Part shown: one piece after another, positions 9,048 through 18,440 of the stretch
How positions within the stretch are numbered: the stretch's first letter is position 1
How the letters are laid out: every line of letters starts with the position of its first letter
Assembly: GCF_030718935.1 (NCBI RefSeq)
Contig: NZ_CP132194.1
Span: 310,001-374,000 of the forward strand
Source of the DNA: Psychrobacter sp. M13
GTDB lineage: Bacteria; Pseudomonadota; Gammaproteobacteria; Pseudomonadales; Moraxellaceae
Length of the DNA stretch: 64,000 bases
Direction of reading: 5' to 3'
Made by a program: the position numbers and the translations under genes
Notes under the pieces: generated by a model
Databases searched by the model: none
The model's input: the letters and a program-made list of their open reading frames with translations, nothing else
What the model was told of the DNA's origin: nothing

Positions 9048-9560
9048 ATGAACGCTATGCGAATCTTAATAAGTAAATCATCAATGGCAAAGCTAGCATT
9101 TGGTCTTAGTGCGCTATTAATGATTAGCGCTTGTAGTGATAATACTGCAGTTGATGACACGCCCGTTAGTGAGCCTGAGGTTGAAGTAGTCGATGTCGGT
9201 GAGCCTGAGGCTGTAAAGCCTGTTGAAGAGGTCGCTGTGATCGAGGCACCAGCCGATGAGGTTGCTATTATAGAGGCAGACACTAACATTAGCGCTGAGC
9301 CTGAGATATTAGCTGCTGATGCTGATGCTGGTGCTAAGCTTTATGAGTCAAATTGTAAGGTTTGTCATACCAATGGTCTATTAAATGCGCCAAAACTCGG
9401 TGATAAACAAGCATGGATACCACGTATCGCTAAAGGCAAAGAGACGCTGTATATGCACTCAGCGCAAGGGTTTAATAAAATGCCTGCGCAGGCTGTGAAC
9501 GGGATTACTGAAGCACAAGTCAAAGCCTCAGTAGATTATATGTTGGCAGCCGTTAGCTAG
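9048..9560 (+). CDS. Lipoprotein c-type cytochrome (cytochrome c5-like), paralogue
   Basis: Second of two tandem cytochromes. A lipoprotein signal ends at Cys29 (MISAC). An acidic Glu/Val/Pro-rich linker covers about 30-92. The CxxCH site is C103, C106, H107, and the likely axial Met is at 145 (FNKMPAQ). The heme domains of the two neighbours align closely (CHASGLLNAPK against CHTNGLLNAPK), while the linkers differ, so they arose by duplication. The ATG at 9048 follows AGGGG at eight bases; an upstream TTG is too close to that site. A terminator follows, so the pair is probably one transcript. Confidence 0.88.
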   Translation: MNAMRILISKSSMAKLAFGLSALLMISACSDNTAVDDTPVSEPEVEVVDVGEPEAVKPVEEVAVIEAPADEVAIIEADTNISAEPEILAADADAGAKLYESNCKVCHTNGLLNAPKLGDKQAWIPRIAKGKETLYMHSAQGFNKMPAQAVNGITEAQVKASVDYMLAAVS

Positions 9561-9591
9561 ATAAGTTTTAGCTATTGAAATTTATCAAACT

Positions 9592-9625
9592 AACCGTCAT
9601 TGTCAATCGCAATGGCGGTTTTTTT
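9592..9625 (+). terminator. Intrinsic terminator after the cytochrome pair
   Basis: AACCGTCATTG pairs with CAATGGCGGTT, allowing a G-T wobble, and is followed by a run of seven T. Confidence 0.85.
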
Positions 9626-9681
9626 GAGTTAAAAATTGGTCGCTCTCTTGATGAGTACTGATAACAAATAAAGGCATGAGC

Positions 9682-10731
9682 ATGAAAGTATTAGGACTTG
9701 AAACCTCTTGTGATGAGACAGGGTTGGCCGTTTTTGATAGTGAGTTAATAGATACTGACAATCAGGGTTTACTTGGACAAGTGTTATATTCGCAAATTGA
9801 GCTGCACGCTCTGTATGGTGGCGTAGTGCCAGAGCTGGCCAGTCGTGACCATATCCGCAAATTAGTACCTCTGCTCAATGAGCTATTAGAACAGTGTGAT
9901 ATCACCAAAGATGACATCGATGCAATCGCTTATACCAAAGGCCCAGGGCTAATTGGAGCGCTAATGACGGGTGCGCTATTTGGTCGCAGCCTTGCCTATG
10001 GATTAGATATTCCTGCTATCGGTATTCACCATATGGAAGGGCATTTGCTCGCGCCTCTGATGAGTGCTAACTCGCCTGATTTTCCCTTTGTATCGCTACT
10101 GGTATCGGGTGGCCATACTCAGCTTATAGCCGCAAAAGGTATCGGTCAGTACGAGATACTAGGCGAGTCGATAGATGACGCGGCAGGCGAGTGTTTTGAT
10201 AAAGCCGCAAAAATGCTAGGCTTAGAATATCCAGGTGGTCCAAACATTGCTAAGCTCGCCCAGACGGGTAAGGTAGATGCTTATGCGCTACCGCGTCCGA
10301 TGCTGCATCGCGGATTGGACTTCTCCTTTAGTGGTATGAAAACAGCGGTGCATAATTTAATTAAAGATACAAATGGTTCTGAAAGCGATCCGCAAGTACG
10401 TGCTGATATTGCCGCCAGCTTTCAACAGGCGATGGTCGATACTTTAGTCAAAAAATCTATCAAAGCGCTTAAGCAAGTCGATATGAATAGACTGGTTATT
10501 GCAGGCGGCGTCAGTGCGAATACCCATTTGCGCGAGACGTTAGAGATTGAGCTGGCAAAGGTGAATGCAACGGTTCATTACGCACCGCCCGCGCTCTGCA
10601 CTGATAATGGCGCGATGATTGCTTATGCTGGCTACCAGCGTTTGCAAGCAGGGCAGTCTGATGATCTTGCAGTCACCTGTGTACCGCGTTGGCCGATGAC
10701 CGAACTACCAGCATTGTTGCCAATGCTTTAA
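9682..10731 (+). CDS. tsaD: tRNA N6-adenosine threonylcarbamoyltransferase
   Basis: Catalytic subunit of the TsaBDE complex that puts the threonylcarbamoyl group on A37 of tRNAs reading ANN codons. The N-terminus [14 protein letters not shown] is the family signature. The metal-binding His pair is in [10 protein letters not shown] near residues 109-118, GPGLIGAL is near 90, and the ASKHA phosphate motifs ([24 protein letters not shown]) follow in order. I chose the ATG at 9682, which lies seven bases after AAAGG; the ATG at 9676 is one base from it. Length is 349 aa, near the family norm. Essential in most bacteria. Confidence 0.97.
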   Translation: MKVLGLETSCDETGLAVFDSELIDTDNQGLLGQVLYSQIELHALYGGVVPELASRDHIRKLVPLLNELLEQCDITKDDIDAIAYTKGPGLIGALMTGALFGRSLAYGLDIPAIGIHHMEGHLLAPLMSANSPDFPFVSLLVSGGHTQLIAAKGIGQYEILGESIDDAAGECFDKAAKMLGLEYPGGPNIAKLAQTGKVDAYALPRPMLHRGLDFSFSGMKTAVHNLIKDTNGSESDPQVRADIAASFQQAMVDTLVKKSIKALKQVDMNRLVIAGGVSANTHLRETLEIELAKVNATVHYAPPALCTDNGAMIAYAGYQRLQAGQSDDLAVTCVPRWPMTELPALLPML

Positions 10732-10780
10732 GCTAATTTTTAATACTAAAATTTGTTCTAATAAATAAAAGGATACCCTT

Positions 10781-11152
10781 ATGCAGTGGCTTGCCATTGG
10801 TTTAGGTGCAGCATTAGGCGCGTGTTTGCGCGGCTATTTAGCGCGCTTTAATCCGCTGCATCACTGGATACCGCTTGGCACCCTTGGCGCAAATGTCTTG
10901 GGTGGTCTACTGATAGGGTTAGCGCTAGTTTGGTTCGAGCGCGTAGGTAGCGACTTATCGCCCAATATCAGATTGTTTGTTATTACAGGATTCTTGGGCG
11001 GCTTGACGACTTTTAGCACCTTTAGCGCTGAGGTGTTTACTTTTATTAGCGCTGGTAGAGTATTGGCAGGGCTAGGCTTGGTCGGGTTGCATGTGGGGCT
11101 GACTTTATTGGCGACGGCTGTAGGGTTTTATTTGTTTAGGTTGGTTTTGTAG
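10781..11152 (+). CDS. crcB: Fluoride ion channel CrcB/Fluc
   Basis: Small inner-membrane fluoride exporter that works as a dual-topology dimer. The 123-aa protein has four hydrophobic helices, the conserved Asn in [10 protein letters not shown], and the signature [10 protein letters not shown] near residues 72-81 that carries the Na+ and fluoride-lining residues. AAAAGGA precedes the ATG. No fluoride riboswitch is visible in the 49 bp after tsaD. A hairpin terminator follows. Confidence 0.95.
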   Translation: MQWLAIGLGAALGACLRGYLARFNPLHHWIPLGTLGANVLGGLLIGLALVWFERVGSDLSPNIRLFVITGFLGGLTTFSTFSAEVFTFISAGRVLAGLGLVGLHVGLTLLATAVGFYLFRLVL

Positions 11153-11175
11153 GTTTTGATGGATATTAGTTGTTT

Positions 11176-11216
11176 AATAGACCGTTATAAGCATCTTCAC
11201 TATAACGGTCTATTTT
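11176..11216 (+). terminator. Intrinsic terminator after crcB
   Basis: AATAGACCGTTATA pairs with TATAACGGTCTATT around an 11-base loop. The T-run is short, so strength is uncertain. Confidence 0.65.
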
Positions 11217-11297
11217 AAATAATCTACTTATTGTTTAAGCAACCTATTTGAGCAGTTACTTTAGATATCCACTATAAGATTTAAACAGATAAACACC

Positions 11298-11408
11298 TTA
11301 ACGAAAAAGATTATAAATTATCCATAACCACCGAAATAAAATATCGAAAAGTACGAAGAGACTACTTATAAAAAGTACTGTTTGTACTGTAATTTGTATA
11401 TCTTGCAT
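11298..11408 (-). CDS. Putative 36-aa single-helix membrane peptide
   Basis: Short ORF in the 352-bp gap after crcB. The peptide begins MQDIQITVQTVLF and ends IIYNLFR, with one strongly hydrophobic, aromatic-rich stretch across residues 9-33 and a basic end. A good GAAGGA ribosome binding site lies seven bases before the ATG. It lies 96 bp downstream of the Mrr-like nuclease gene on the same strand. Size and shape recall type I toxins and small membrane regulators, but I recognise no family. I keep it because of its ribosome binding site and clear helix. Chance occurrence in AT-rich DNA remains possible. Confidence 0.45.
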   Translation of the reverse strand: MQDIQITVQTVLFISSLFVLFDILFRWLWIIYNLFR

Positions 11409-11504
11409 AAATATATCCTTCAGGTTGTTAAAGAATATATTCTCTCACTACATTTCTGTTACAAATTTGGGTTGTTCCAAACAACAAAAATACAACGTTC
11501 AGCA

Positions 11505-12638
11505 TTAATTTATTAACAAATCTCTGAAATAAACTTCGTCTAACTTAAATATCTTAGCTGACTCTTCTTTTTTTACTCCAATCTCATACTCAATCATTAA
11601 GTCAATTAAATCCTCGCCTCCTAGAAGGACGATATTAGCCTTGTCTGATGCAAACTCTAATCCTTTTGGAGAAAAGCTGGAATTAGTAATAAAGTAACCT
11701 TGGTGATAGTTTCTAAAGTGTAGTAAAGTTCCCAAAAATTCGCGTAACGTTTGTACGCCTATACTTTTGGAGTAGTGCTTACACTGAATACAATATTCTT
11801 GAGTGCCTTTTAGTTTAGTCTTAACTTTCACTATACCGTCCACTCCTCCATCTGCCGTTTTGCCTGTATGTTTGGATGAAACGATTGCTCTAACATTATC
11901 TTTTTCAAGTACGTTGGATAAAAGCGATAATGAGAACTTTTCAAACTCTAGAGGAGTTAAGTTGTTTATCTTACTAAGAATATCAGTCCTCGAAACACTT
12001 GTATTTTCTTCCGCAGATATTTTAGCATTGCTACCGAGCATTAGGCTCAAAACACCTTTACACTTATTAATGAGATGAGTTAGCAGAGGATCTAAATCTT
12101 CGCCATAAGCTGCTTTGTTCAACCTTTCATATTGTTTAAACAAACTACTTCTGACTCTTGTTGTGTTACCAAGACATCCTTTATCGAATTCCATTTGAGT
12201 GTAGTCGTTCATTTCAGAAGTGATAAGCCATAGACAACATCTGTTATCTATATCTATCTTGTCAAAAACTTCGGGTGTAATGGTCTCATTAATATTCAAA
12301 AAATCTAAAGTCTTATTATCATAGTTTGATACTAAGTTAAAGAAACTATTTTCTATCAAACCAATAGCATCTAAAATAAGAATGACTAGGCTCACAACCT
12401 CATCATAGCAGCAAGTCGATGATACATCTTCGTCCTCATCTTCATTTGCAAGTTCAATATCTGCGGTGCTTAAAAACTTTAGGATTTTCTGTTCCTTAGT
12501 GATTGAGAGTCTGCTATTTATATGCTTATGAAAAGCTGATTGAGTTATAGGTTTTTTGACTGCTAGATTAGACTTCATAAGTTGAATAGATTCATTTAAG
12601 ATCTTACCAAAGCTTGGGAGTTTTATTGCTTCGTCCAT
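11505..12638 (-). CDS. Mrr-like restriction endonuclease domain protein
   Basis: The C-terminal 150 residues carry an Mrr_cat PD-(D/E)xK nuclease fold: a conserved Glu in LTPLEFEKF (near 231), Asp267 in DGGVDG, and the QxK motif Q285-C-K287 in EYCIQCKHY. The ending GYFITNSSFSPKGLEFA is also typical. Related enzymes cut modified or foreign DNA. The N-terminal 220 residues are helical and match nothing I know; they may sense the target. The DNA is visibly more AT-rich than its neighbours, which suggests transfer. There is no methyltransferase nearby, as expected for a type IV enzyme. Confidence 0.8.
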   Translation of the reverse strand: MDEAIKLPSFGKILNESIQLMKSNLAVKKPITQSAFHKHINSRLSITKEQKILKFLSTADIELANEDEDEDVSSTCCYDEVVSLVILILDAIGLIENSFFNLVSNYDNKTLDFLNINETITPEVFDKIDIDNRCCLWLITSEMNDYTQMEFDKGCLGNTTRVRSSLFKQYERLNKAAYGEDLDPLLTHLINKCKGVLSLMLGSNAKISAEENTSVSRTDILSKINNLTPLEFEKFSLSLLSNVLEKDNVRAIVSSKHTGKTADGGVDGIVKVKTKLKGTQEYCIQCKHYSKSIGVQTLREFLGTLLHFRNYHQGYFITNSSFSPKGLEFASDKANIVLLGGEDLIDLMIEYEIGVKKEESAKIFKLDEVYFRDLLIN

Positions 12639-12699
12639 AATATACGCTTATTTTTTGGTTAATTTATTTCATCAAAGATCATGTACTTTTATGAAAGCC

Positions 12700-13590
12700 T
12701 CACAACGGCTTAACAATCCCTTCTAACAAACCAGCAAAGCCCTGCATATAAGCCGTCTCTTGGCTTGAAGTACGAGTCGCCGCATAGAGCTGACAATGCA
12801 CACCTTTCCCTAATCGCCTTGATACTACCCAGCCCTTTTTCTCATATTCCGCTACTACCCAATCGGGTAATGCCGCCACTCCGCGCTCGCTAGCGACTAA
12901 TTGAATCAGCATCGCGGTCAGCTCCGTGGTACGAATATTTTTAAAACTTACCTCAGCTGGGGTCATAAATTTAGCGATAATATCTAAACGTTTGGCTTCT
13001 ACAGGATAAGCAATCAGCGTCTGCTCGGTTAAATCTTCAGGTTGAATAACATCTTGCTCTGCCAAATCGTGTAATGGCGATAGCACTAAACGACTCTCGT
13101 ACTCAAACAATGGCTGATAGCTCAGACCTTCTATTGGTAGATTACTAGTAGTAATCAATAAATCAATATCACCTTCTAGTAATAAATGATGCGGCTCAGG
13201 CTCAAACCCTGTCGCAAAGTCCAGCTCGACATCCGACCACTCACGGCGATAATGATTGAGTATCGGCATCAGCCAATCAAAGCAGCTATGACATTCAGAA
13301 GCTAGGCGTAACCTGCCTGCTTGACCATGGGCTAAGCGCTTAAGATTGGCTTTAGTACGTGTGACTTGTGGCATAATACTGTCAGCTAGCGCTAGTACCG
13401 TTTTACCAGCAGGAGTGAAGGTGAGCGGGCGAGTACGACGATTGACCAGACTGATATCGTAGTAATTTTCTAGCTCTTTGAGCTGGTGTGAGACCGCAGA
13501 GGCAGTAACGTGTAATTCATCAGCGGCAGCCGCCAGTGAGCCATGCGCTCGTAGCGCAGTTAAGGTATTAAGATGACGAAGCTCTAACAT
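12700..13590 (-). CDS. metR: LysR-family regulator MetR
   Basis: LysR-type activator that in enterobacteria uses homocysteine to control metE, metH and related genes. Residues 1-60 form the winged HTH (SLAAAADELHVTASAVSHQLKEL). The effector domain keeps MetR-specific pieces, notably RLASECHSCFDWLMP near 95-110 and GVAALPDWVV near 240, which makes the assignment firmer than for a generic LysR protein. Length is 296 aa. It lies 30 bp after potC on the same strand, so it could be read from the pot operon. No metE or metH lies in the window. Confidence 0.85.
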   Translation of the reverse strand: MLELRHLNTLTALRAHGSLAAAADELHVTASAVSHQLKELENYYDISLVNRRTRPLTFTPAGKTVLALADSIMPQVTRTKANLKRLAHGQAGRLRLASECHSCFDWLMPILNHYRREWSDVELDFATGFEPEPHHLLLEGDIDLLITTSNLPIEGLSYQPLFEYESRLVLSPLHDLAEQDVIQPEDLTEQTLIAYPVEAKRLDIIAKFMTPAEVSFKNIRTTELTAMLIQLVASERGVAALPDWVVAEYEKKGWVVSRRLGKGVHCQLYAATRTSSQETAYMQGFAGLLEGIVKPL

Positions 13591-13620
13591 AAGGTGACCT
13601 AAATTTTGTTTTCTAAAAAT

Positions 13621-14427
13621 TTAACGACGACGTAATAACAGCTGCGAGATCATCACTAATACTAGAGAGGCAGCTAACAATAACGTACCAATAGCATTGA
13701 CCTCAGGTTTAAGACCTACGCGTACCATCGAGTAAATCCGCAAGGGCAAAATCTCATAGCTCGGCCCGGTAACAAAGGTCGATACCACCACATCATCAAG
13801 CGATAGGGTAAATGCGAGCAGCCATCCTGCCATTACTGCGGGTAGTATTACTGGAATCAGCACCGTACGTATCATCGTTGACTCAGAAGCACCCAAATCT
13901 CGCGCCGCTTCCATCAAGCTCTCATCTAAGCTGCTCAAGCGTGCAAATACAGTAATCACCACAAAAGGTAAGCAAAAAGTAATATGTGCTAATAATAAAG
14001 ATACAAAACCCAACTGTAGACCAATTAATAAAAATAGCGCCAGTAGCGATATCGCAAGGACAATCTCAGGTGACATCATTAGCACAAATAGCAACCCGTT
14101 CAATAAGCCTTTACCGCGAAAGTTATAGCGATGCAGCGCCATAGCGGTTAGCACGCCTATCACCGTTGAGACTGTAGCCGCGACTAACCCTAAGACTATC
14201 GAATGCCAAAAGGCATCGAGCATCGCTTGGTTATTAAATAGTGACTCGTACCATTTGAGACTAAAGCCGCCCCAGTTATAGCCCGTCTTTGAGGCATTAA
14301 AAGACATCACTACTAAGACGATAATAGGCAAATAGAGTAGCGCATATATTAGGGTTAAATAGCCTTTAGCAGCGACGCTACCGACTTGGCTTTTTGTTTT
14401 GACAGAGGGAGGACTAGAATTAAACAT
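13621..14427 (-). CDS. potC: Spermidine/putrescine ABC transporter permease PotC
   Basis: One of two permeases of a polyamine importer in the inner membrane. Six hydrophobic helices are visible, with the EAA loop that docks on the ATPase at EAARDLGASESTMIRTVLIP near residues 173-192. Length is 268 aa, close to E. coli PotC (264). The ATG shares one base with the potB stop codon, which indicates translational coupling. Confidence 0.92.
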   Translation of the reverse strand: MFNSSPPSVKTKSQVGSVAAKGYLTLIYALLYLPIIVLVVMSFNASKTGYNWGGFSLKWYESLFNNQAMLDAFWHSIVLGLVAATVSTVIGVLTAMALHRYNFRGKGLLNGLLFVLMMSPEIVLAISLLALFLLIGLQLGFVSLLLAHITFCLPFVVITVFARLSSLDESLMEAARDLGASESTMIRTVLIPVILPAVMAGWLLAFTLSLDDVVVSTFVTGPSYEILPLRIYSMVRVGLKPEVNAIGTLLLAASLVLVMISQLLLRRR

Positions 14428-15314
14428 TAGGCCACCTCATTAAAGTCGGTTTTGCCAATACGCTTGCTACTAGCCCGATAGGCGAGTAATAGTACTGCCA
14501 TCGCAAGCGTTAATAGAACACTAGCCGCAGCACCAAATGGCCAATCGCGTGCATCTAAGAATTGATTTTTAATAATATTACCGACTAGTAAATTACGCGA
14601 GCCACCCAAGATATCAGCAACATAGAACATACCCATCGCAGGCAGTAGTACTAATAGCACGCCTGAAATAACACCAGGAGTGGTCAGTGGCAAGACCACG
14701 TGCCAAAAGGTCTGGGGCTTGGATGCCCCTAGGTCCTGCGAGGCTAGCAACATGTCATCGCGCAGATCCGTAAATACTGCATACAAGGGTAATACCATAA
14801 AGGGAAATAGCAAATAGGTCAGACCGATAATCACCGCACCTTGGGTATATAACATGTCTATTGGTGCATCGATAATACCGATGGCTAGCAATGCTTTATT
14901 GATTAGGCCATTAGTCGCTAGTAATAGCTTGAGCGCATATACCCGTACTAAAGAATTGGTCCAAAAGGGTAGGATCAGTAACAGCATGAGCAGCGGTTGC
15001 CAACGAGCGCGAGCTCTAGAGACTAGCCAAGCAAAAGGGTAGCCTAGCAATAAGCAAATAGCAGTGGTAAGTCCTGCCATCCATAATGAATGCATAAATA
15101 CTTCAAAGTATAAAGGATCAACGAGACGCAAATAACTGTCGATAGTGGCGGGCAAGCTGATAAAGTCGCTGGTATCGCGAGTCAAAAAGCTCACGGCTAT
15201 GACTAATATATTCGGCAGTAGCGCAAATAGTAGCAGCCAGCCCCAAATCAGCCAAAGCGTTGCAGTACGAAAGGTGCTTTTATTACTTAGACGAGTCGTA
15301 TTTTTGCCAGCCAT
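14427..15314 (-). CDS. potB: Spermidine/putrescine ABC transporter permease PotB
   Basis: Partner permease of PotC. It has six helices and an EAA-type loop around SQDLGASKPQTFWHVVLPL in the second half. The start is the ATG at 15314, whose A is the last base of the potA TGA stop. A TTG one codon upstream is less likely. The 295-aa length is normal. Genes potA, potB and potC overlap by single bases and form one operon. Confidence 0.92.
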   Translation of the reverse strand: MAGKNTTRLSNKSTFRTATLWLIWGWLLLFALLPNILVIAVSFLTRDTSDFISLPATIDSYLRLVDPLYFEVFMHSLWMAGLTTAICLLLGYPFAWLVSRARARWQPLLMLLLILPFWTNSLVRVYALKLLLATNGLINKALLAIGIIDAPIDMLYTQGAVIIGLTYLLFPFMVLPLYAVFTDLRDDMLLASQDLGASKPQTFWHVVLPLTTPGVISGVLLVLLPAMGMFYVADILGGSRNLLVGNIIKNQFLDARDWPFGAAASVLLTLAMAVLLLAYRASSKRIGKTDFNEVA

Positions 15315-16606
15315 CAACGGATACCTTTATGGGTAGCATTAGATATGTCAAAGACTTTAGTTTGCGCAGTCTCAGTACTATTCTCAGTATTAGCATCAGT
15401 ATCCACAGAGTCATCATCAGGCAATACCCATTCCCAGCCGTCGACCCAAGTGACTTTAACAGGCTCATGTATTTTATAGTCAAAGCTAGGATCATCCTCA
15501 TCAAAGAATTCTGAAGCTTTAATGATATGACCATTATCCAGCTCAATAATGGAGTCTAGAGTGCTGCCTTTATAGTTACTCTCAATGACTCGGCCAAGCA
15601 GTCCAGCATGAGCGCTATCATCGACTTCATAGATACGCAAATCTTCTGGGCGTAATAACAGATTGACAATGTCGCCGACTTTTACGTCATTGGCAAAGTT
15701 AGGACGGCGCAGATTACGCAACGTTGTTGGGCCAGCTTGTGCCTGATTCTGTGATTGTGCTTCGCAAACTTCGACTTCGATACGACCATTAGTGACTTGC
15801 CCATTACGGTCTGGCTGCTCGGGATAGACGCCCTTTACCTCAGCTTTGAATAAGTTAGTTTCACCAATGAAGCTGGCGGTAAACAGATTGGCTGGATTTT
15901 CATAAATCTCAATAGGCGTGCCAATCTGCTGGAATCTGCCATCTTTCATCACCGCGATACGATCTGACATTGATAGCGCCTCTTCTTGATCGTGAGTGAC
16001 GAATACAAAAGTAATGCCAAGCTCACGCTGCAGACGCTTAAGCTCTGATTGCATCTGCAAGCGCAATTTATAATCAAGTGCTGATAGTGGCTCATCTAAT
16101 AGCAGTAGTTTTGGACGATTAATGACGGCTCGGGCAATAGCCACACGCTGCTGCTGACCACCAGATAAGTCTTGTGGACGACGATTGGCTAGATGCTCCA
16201 TCTGTACCATCGCTAAGATATCGCGCACTCGCGTCTGAATTTCAGTTTTAGGTACTTTTTTCAGCTTAAGCCCATAAGCCACGTTTTGCGCGACGCTCAT
16301 GTGCGGGAATAGCGCATACTGCTGAAACACAGTATTAACGGGACGCTTATCAGCTGATAATCCTGCCATCTGTATACCATCTAGGTATATCGCACCTGCA
16401 CTTGGCTGCTCAAAACCTGCTATCAGGCGTAGTAAAGTGGTCTTGCCACAGCCTGATGGCCCTAAAAGCGTTAAAAACTCGCCGTGCTTAATATTTAAAT
16501 TAATATCAGTTAGTACTTCGGTCTGATCGTAGGTTTTTTTTAGCCCTGTTATTTTTAGTAGCGCATCAAGGTCAGTCGTTTGTATCTGTGAGGAGGAGTC
16601 AGTCAT
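15314..16606 (-). CDS. potA: Spermidine/putrescine ABC transporter ATP-binding protein PotA
   Basis: ATPase subunit that powers PotB/PotC. Walker A (GPSGCGKTT) is near residues 53-61, the signature [14 protein letters not shown] near 147-160, and Walker [12 protein letters not shown] near 167-177, with the switch His in [11 protein letters not shown]-terminal TOBE-like regulatory domain follows. Length is 430 aa against about 378 for E. coli; the surplus is an acidic Asp/Thr/Asn-rich tail and a Gln/Ala insert. It is first in the operon. No periplasmic binding protein gene potD is in the window, so that subunit must be encoded elsewhere. Confidence 0.93.
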   Translation of the reverse strand: MTDSSSQIQTTDLDALLKITGLKKTYDQTEVLTDINLNIKHGEFLTLLGPSGCGKTTLLRLIAGFEQPSAGAIYLDGIQMAGLSADKRPVNTVFQQYALFPHMSVAQNVAYGLKLKKVPKTEIQTRVRDILAMVQMEHLANRRPQDLSGGQQQRVAIARAVINRPKLLLLDEPLSALDYKLRLQMQSELKRLQRELGITFVFVTHDQEEALSMSDRIAVMKDGRFQQIGTPIEIYENPANLFTASFIGETNLFKAEVKGVYPEQPDRNGQVTNGRIEVEVCEAQSQNQAQAGPTTLRNLRRPNFANDVKVGDIVNLLLRPEDLRIYEVDDSAHAGLLGRVIESNYKGSTLDSIIELDNGHIIKASEFFDEDDPSFDYKIHEPVKVTWVDGWEWVLPDDDSVDTDANTENSTETAQTKVFDISNATHKGIR

Positions 16607-16983
16607 AATAGAGGTTCCTAAACGACCAAAATATTGGCGCTGTGATGGTAAAGGGGCTAAGCCTAAGCTCGCTATAGTTGCTGCGTATTATAACAAACCT
16701 ATTGCTCCAGTTGCGGTAAGTTAGCGACAGATTATGCAGGCTATACTTATTGCAAGCTATACTTCTTTGAAATAAGAATTTAGACTTTGTCTTGTTGATC
16801 TTATTCGTTGCGTGCCACTCATTTTATTAATACTGTTCTGCTCATTTACCGCTAATCGTTTATGAAGTTAAGCTTAAAATAAATTGCTTTTTAGAAAAGT
16901 TTTTATGATTATTTTGCTATACAATAATTTTATAGACGACTAGGGCGTGTCCTAGTAACCCCATTTATAACCAAGGATGACTC
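16607..16983. other. Divergent intergenic region potA-can
   Basis: This 377-bp AT-rich stretch should carry promoters for both sides. A minus-strand TATAAT at 16687-16692 is a plausible -10 for potA, and TACAAT near 16920 a possible -10 for the carbonic anhydrase gene. The -35 boxes are weak. No small ORF with a ribosome binding site is seen. Confidence 0.4.
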
Positions 16984-17619
16984 ATGCCGAATGCCAACCG
17001 CCCAAAAACAGGAGCAGAGGCGCTTGCTTTGCTCAAACAAGGTAACGCACGTTACGTCGATAGTTTGACCAGCGATCCCTCGATGCAGCGCCGCCCAGAA
17101 TTAGTCAAAGATCAAGATCCGTTAGCTATTATTTTGGGCTGTTCGGACGCAAGAGTACCTGTAGAGATTGTTTTTGATCAAGGTCTAGGTGATTTATTTG
17201 TGATTCGCGTAGCAGGTAACATAGTCGCGCCATCGCAAATTGGTTCTATCGAGTTTGCCGCTGAAAAGTTCGATACTAAGCTTGTGGTCGTCCTTGGTCA
17301 TTCTCATTGTGGCGCTGTCACGGCTTGCGTAGACGCACTCATTAATCCTGAGAAAAACTACTCACCAAATCTACAGTCTATCGTTGATCGCATTCGTCCG
17401 AGTGTCTATAACTTGCATGAGCTAGCCACTGCTAATGGTCAAGACGCTGATGCTGATGAGCTCCTTGATCGCTCTATTCGCGCTAATGTAATGATGTCAG
17501 TCAGCCAGCTCAAACATGGCTCACGCGCTCTAGAGGATTTGGTCAATAGCAATCAGCTGCTCATCGTTGGTGCAGAGTATGACTTAGAAACGGGTTTAGT
17601 GCGTTTTTTAGACAGCTGA
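16984..17619 (+). CDS. can: Beta-class carbonic anhydrase
   Basis: Zinc enzyme that interconverts carbon dioxide and bicarbonate in the cytoplasm. The ligands are all present: Cys53 with the Asp55-Arg57 dyad in CSDARVP, and His106 and Cys109 in GHSHCGAV. The 211-aa length fits the family. An AAGGA site lies six bases before the ATG. It stands alone in its orientation before the glyoxalase gene, with a 119-bp gap. Confidence 0.95.
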   Translation: MPNANRPKTGAEALALLKQGNARYVDSLTSDPSMQRRPELVKDQDPLAIILGCSDARVPVEIVFDQGLGDLFVIRVAGNIVAPSQIGSIEFAAEKFDTKLVVVLGHSHCGAVTACVDALINPEKNYSPNLQSIVDRIRPSVYNLHELATANGQDADADELLDRSIRANVMMSVSQLKHGSRALEDLVNSNQLLIVGAEYDLETGLVRFLDS

Positions 17620-17738
17620 TACTTTATTAAAAGGTAAGTACAAATATGCTAAAAAATAGAACAGCAAGGCGGTAACAAATACGACAGTACTGTTTTATGC
17701 TATAGCTTTTTTAACTCATAGAAAATACAAGGATAGTC

Positions 17739-18311
17739 ATGTCTGATTCTACCACCACCCAAGATAGCCAAAATAACACTAGCGCTCAACCTGATAGCAG
17801 TATCCAAGTAAAAGGCGTCCAGCCTATCGCTATGGCGACTAATGGCTTTACTTTTAACCACACGATGCTACGAGTCAAAGATCCTGTTAAGTCATTGAGC
17901 TTTTATACAGGCGTATTAGGCATGACTTTATTGGCGATCAAAAAGTTCCCTGAAATGGGCTTTGATTTGTATTTTTTGGCGAAGCTTACCGATGATGAGC
18001 GTCAAAACTTGCCCGCAGGTGATGATTTGGCTATTTATACTTTCCGTCAGCGCGGTATTCTGGAGCTGACCCATAATTATGGTACTGAGACTAAAGACGA
18101 CTTTAGCTATCATGATGGTAACGCTGAGCCGCAAGGCTTCGGTCATATCTGCTTTAGTGTGCCTGATCTAAAGGCCGCAGTTAGCTGGTTTGATGCTAAT
18201 GAGGTCGAGTTCAAAAAGCGTCCAGAGGATGGCAGCATGAAAAACATCGCCTTTATTAAGGATGTTGATGGCTATTGGATTGAGATTGTTGAAGCAGGGC
18301 TGATGGGTTAG
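17739..18311 (+). CDS. gloA: Lactoylglutathione lyase (glyoxalase I), long Zn-type
   Basis: Converts the glutathione hemithioacetal of methylglyoxal to lactoylglutathione. Metal ligands are visible at His41 (FNHTMLRV), Glu in LELTHNYGTE, His in GFGHICFSV and Glu in YWIEIVE. The ELTHNYGTE and YHDGNAEPQGFGH stretches and the 190-aa length match the long, human-like and Pseudomonas GloA3-like class, which usually uses zinc, rather than the 135-aa nickel enzyme of E. coli. About 35 polar residues precede the domain. AAGGA precedes the ATG. Confidence 0.92.
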   Translation: MSDSTTTQDSQNNTSAQPDSSIQVKGVQPIAMATNGFTFNHTMLRVKDPVKSLSFYTGVLGMTLLAIKKFPEMGFDLYFLAKLTDDERQNLPAGDDLAIYTFRQRGILELTHNYGTETKDDFSYHDGNAEPQGFGHICFSVPDLKAAVSWFDANEVEFKKRPEDGSMKNIAFIKDVDGYWIEIVEAGLMG

Positions 18312-18440
18312 ATATTATAAAGGTTGGTTTTATGTGCCTGTACAGCCTAAGGATTGAATAAGATATCGTTTAGTGCTGTGAGCTAAACCTTGCAAGCAAA
18401 ACATTATAAAAATACTATAAAAGATAGGAACACTACGTTT

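Noticed and set aside
10732..10780. Fluoride riboswitch before crcB
   Set aside because: The gap after tsaD is 49 bp and lacks the GGCGAUG and pseudoknot pattern.
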